DNA of 64,000 nucleotides from CAZMXS01 sp964570325 (lineage in GTDB: Bacteria; Verrucomicrobiota; Kiritimatiellia; CAIQIC01; CAZMXS01), in NCBI GenBank assembly GCA_964570325.1, contig CAZMXS010000010.1, positions 31,442 to 95,441 of the forward strand, in the 5' to 3' direction. The stretch's first letter is position 1. Each line of letters opens with the position of its first letter. The position numbers and the translations under genes were made by a program. Positions 61,701 to 64,000 of the stretch are shown piece after piece. Below the pieces are notes generated by a model, which saw only the letters and a program-made list of their open reading frames with translations, was not told where the DNA came from and made no database searches.

Positions 61701-64000
61701 GGCCTGGCTGACCGACTCGGCATAACGGTTGCTGGCGGCGTCCTCGAGCCAGGTAACGAACTTATAGCGTCCGCCGTCGGGCGTGGAGATGTAGTCGCTG
61801 TCGTTGAGGTTCGGGTCGGGGATCCACATCCAGAAGGTGTACTCGCCGGCGCCGACCGTGGTGTTGGTGTGCAAGTACTGGTAGATCTCATTGGGCACGC
61901 CGTCGCCGTTGTCGCCGTCCTCCATAAAGGCGACTTTGACGACCAGGCCCGTCAGGCCGGCGGTGTCATATTTGACGGTTATGGCATAGCATTGGTCGCC
62001 GAATGGGTGGATGGCGGCGGGGGCGTCGGCGAGCTGGATGATCGGCGCGCGGTTGGTCATGCGGCGCGCCAGCAGAATTTCCTGGCCATCCGGCGGCAGC
62101 GACACCGAGAAGACGCCGTCGCAGTTGGTCTCGATGATCGCGGGGGTTTCGCTGGCGATGATCGTCCGGCCGGTGAAGATATTGCCGGCGATCGTGAAGG
62201 TCATGTTGGCGCCGCCGTTGGGCTGGTTGGTCTGGTAGAGGTAGTTCTTAACCTGCAGCAGCAGGTCGCCATTGGTGCAGGTGCGGTACTCGGCCAGGGT
62301 CAGATACGCGTTGGTCCCGCGGATCTGGAGCTGGGGTTCGGCTTTGAAATAGTTGGTGAAAATCGCGCCGAAGATGTCGTAGCGCCATTGCCAGGCCATC
62401 GTGTCCGGATCGCCGTCGTCGTCGCCGTCCGGTCGGATGTCGCCGGCGCTGTAGAGGAAGATCGCGGCCTTGGCGGGGCCATGGTCTTTGACCACGACCG
62501 CCGGCGACCACTGCCGATGGTCCACGTATACCGCGCCGCCCGGCGTGGTGTCGTGCAGGAAGATGTCGTCGGCCAGGAACCGGCCAGAGCCGGAGTAATT
62601 GTTGATGCGCACAACGATGCGGGCCGTTGTCGCGCTGACGGGCGCCGTCGCGGAGCCGGTGGAATAAATCCAGACGTTGCTGGCGCTGTTCGACGAAACC
62701 GTCGGCGCGGCGGAGAAGGTTGTCAGCCAGGTGGTGTTGGAGTAGAACTCGAGCTGGATCACGCCGTACTTGTCGCCGTTTTTGAACGGATCCCAGGCCG
62801 GCGTCAGCAGCCAGCCGCCGAATTGAAACGTGTCGCCGGGTTTCCAGCCGTTGGTCACGTCCTGGTAGATGCCGCAGTCCCACCAGAATGCCCAGGCCGG
62901 GCTGGCGTCATGGTAGGTGCCGGCGTCGGGATCGCTGTCCTGTGTGTTCCAGCCGAGCCAGCCGTCGGGCGCGGCGCCCGTGCCGGCAAGCCCGCCGTTC
63001 GCCAGCAGGTTCGGCCCGCAGGCGACGCTGCCGCAGCGGATCAGTTTGCGCATCGTCCAGACATTGGTGGGCGCGACGGCGTCCACGCCGTAGCGAACCC
63101 AGGCGTCGTTGGTGGTTGCGCCCATCAGCCGCGGGCTCTCGTTGGTGCTGATGGGCTGGCCGTTGGCGTCCAGCCATTCGATGCTGACTCCCGCCCAGGC
63201 GCCGCCGTGCAGCGGGTCATCGCGATTGGAGCGCAAGTACGCGCTGTGCGTGTAGCGCCCGCCGGGGACGACCGCCACATCCTGCCAGAACCCGGAGTCG
63301 CCCCACATGCCGATCATGTTCGTGCCGTCAAGCTGCCAGCCCCAGTTGGTGATGACTACCCAGTTGCCCCAGACACCATCCCATTCGGGCAGATTGGTGG
63401 AGTTCCAGCCGCTTTTCTCAAAGCCCTTGTTGCGCCCGGAATCCATTTCGGCCCAAAGCGCGCCGCCATTGGTCACGCCGATCTCGTCGCTGTATTTCCA
63501 CACGTAGGGGCGGTAGGCGTAGCCATTGGTCAACGGACCCAGCGCATTGGTGGTGAAACGGATGGTGATCGGCGACCAGTACCACGAGACGTACTCGCGG
63601 CGGCGCATGGGCGCCTCGAAGCCGCCAATATCGGTGGCGTTGACGCCGAAGAGCGCGCTGACCTGGTCGAGGAAGTTGGTCATCGGCCGGCCATTGGGAT
63701 CCTGCAGACCGGGCAGGTCGGCGCTGGCCAGCACGTGCACGCCGGCCGGGATGACGACCGTGCGCAGGTATTCCAGCACGCCCTTGCCGGTGCCGGGCAC
63801 CTCCCGGTCCACACGCATGTTGCGGGGGAGGATGATGGCCTTGAAATTGGTGTGCGCGCCCGCCGCCAGATCATCCAGGTTCATGAAATTCGGCTCGTAA
63901 CCGAGGCGCTCGAGCGCGCCGGCGATCTGCTGCATCTCACACTCATAGCGGTTGTACTGCGAGTCGTTCGCCGCCGTCCACAGGAACGCGATGTCCGGCC
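55798..64000 (-). CDS. Giant secreted protein (partial): GATase-like, CBM-like, MAM-like and Ycf48-like propeller domains
   Basis: The gene starts right of the window and ends at 55798; a 100-N gap lies inside. Visible order: Rossmann/GATase-like segment (NFKAIILPRNMRV, VHVLASADLPGL); CBM-like jelly-rolls; several modules of the type LWHIAGD...FKSWYETEDTGTAWDKK...FRGWYVDDITV, resembling MAM domains of immune-inhibitor-A proteases; Ig-like and concanavalin-like parts; and a seven-bladed propeller with GWACGY...KTTNGGATW repeats (Ycf48/BNR type). No complete hydrolase site is seen. Merging the two identical 55-bp gap flanks keeps one frame of at least 2,680 codons, which is why I treat it as one gene. 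Confidence 0.75.
60010..60109. other. Assembly gap (100 N) inside a MAM-like module
   Basis: The 55 bases left of the gap (59955-60009) are identical to the 55 bases right of it (60110-60164). The run length of exactly 100 N is a scaffolder placeholder, not a measured distance. Confidence 0.95.

Overview
This high-GC window looks like a scaffold from a metagenome-assembled genome of the PVC superphylum (Verrucomicrobiota, Kiritimatiellota or Lentisphaerota). That placement is an inference. It rests on giant secreted multi-domain proteins with Ca-binding-type C-termini, kelch/IPT, LamG and RHS surface proteins, a GxxExxY gene, a DUF4338 gene and short-period intergenic repeats. No marker gene was tested.

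Region 1 (1-16532). A small outer-membrane barrel gene is followed by the conserved surA-pdxA-rsmA operon (minus strand, joined by ATGA overlaps) and L-serine dehydratase. Divergent from it is a tightly coupled chemosensory operon matching Wsp order (CheW, CheR-TPR, Cys-rich CheW, hybrid CheA-REC, CheB, response regulator). The response regulator has a WspR-like receiver, but its output domain is a SpoIIE-type phosphatase instead of GGDEF. It overlaps a STAS protein, which overlaps a secreted D-Ala-D-Ala dipeptidase. No MCP is present. An EEP-fold nuclease/phosphatase and a PabB-PabC fusion follow.

Region 2 (16533-38000). This is a housekeeping block: rplM-rpsI behind a consensus promoter, argJ-argB-argD-argG, lysA, dapA-dapB-folK-panB-panC, a NamZ-like DUF1343 gene, tRNA-Ser(CGA), a secreted unknown, and a minus-strand operon purD, purE, S41-like pseudoprotease, tsaC, an in-frame tyrosine phosphatase/RpiB/GlyA fusion, and a SpoU methyltransferase. 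Spacers hold unusual repeats: 6-, 7-, 9- and 10-bp-period arrays and a palindrome TTTTCCAA-N3-TTGGAAAA that also occurs inside rsmA. A GxxExxY gene sits between two oppositely oriented triplets of CGCGAATT.

Region 3 (38001-49820). This is an island of decay and mobility. It holds a nonsense-interrupted 7TMR-DISM receptor fused to a LamG/RHS protein, an intact IS1634-like element, a DUF4143 ATPase, a frameshifted methyltransferase, a small element with hairpin-bearing ends that encodes a DUF4338-IS66 chimera, a kelch/IPT pseudogene, a LuxR-HTH relic, a VapBC module and a deleted second IS copy.

Region 4 (49821-64000). Two very large secreted-protein genes lie on the minus strand. One has nine CBM-like modules. 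The other has GATase-like, MAM-like and Ycf48-like propeller domains, runs off the window, and contains a 100-N scaffold gap flanked by identical 55-bp sequences.
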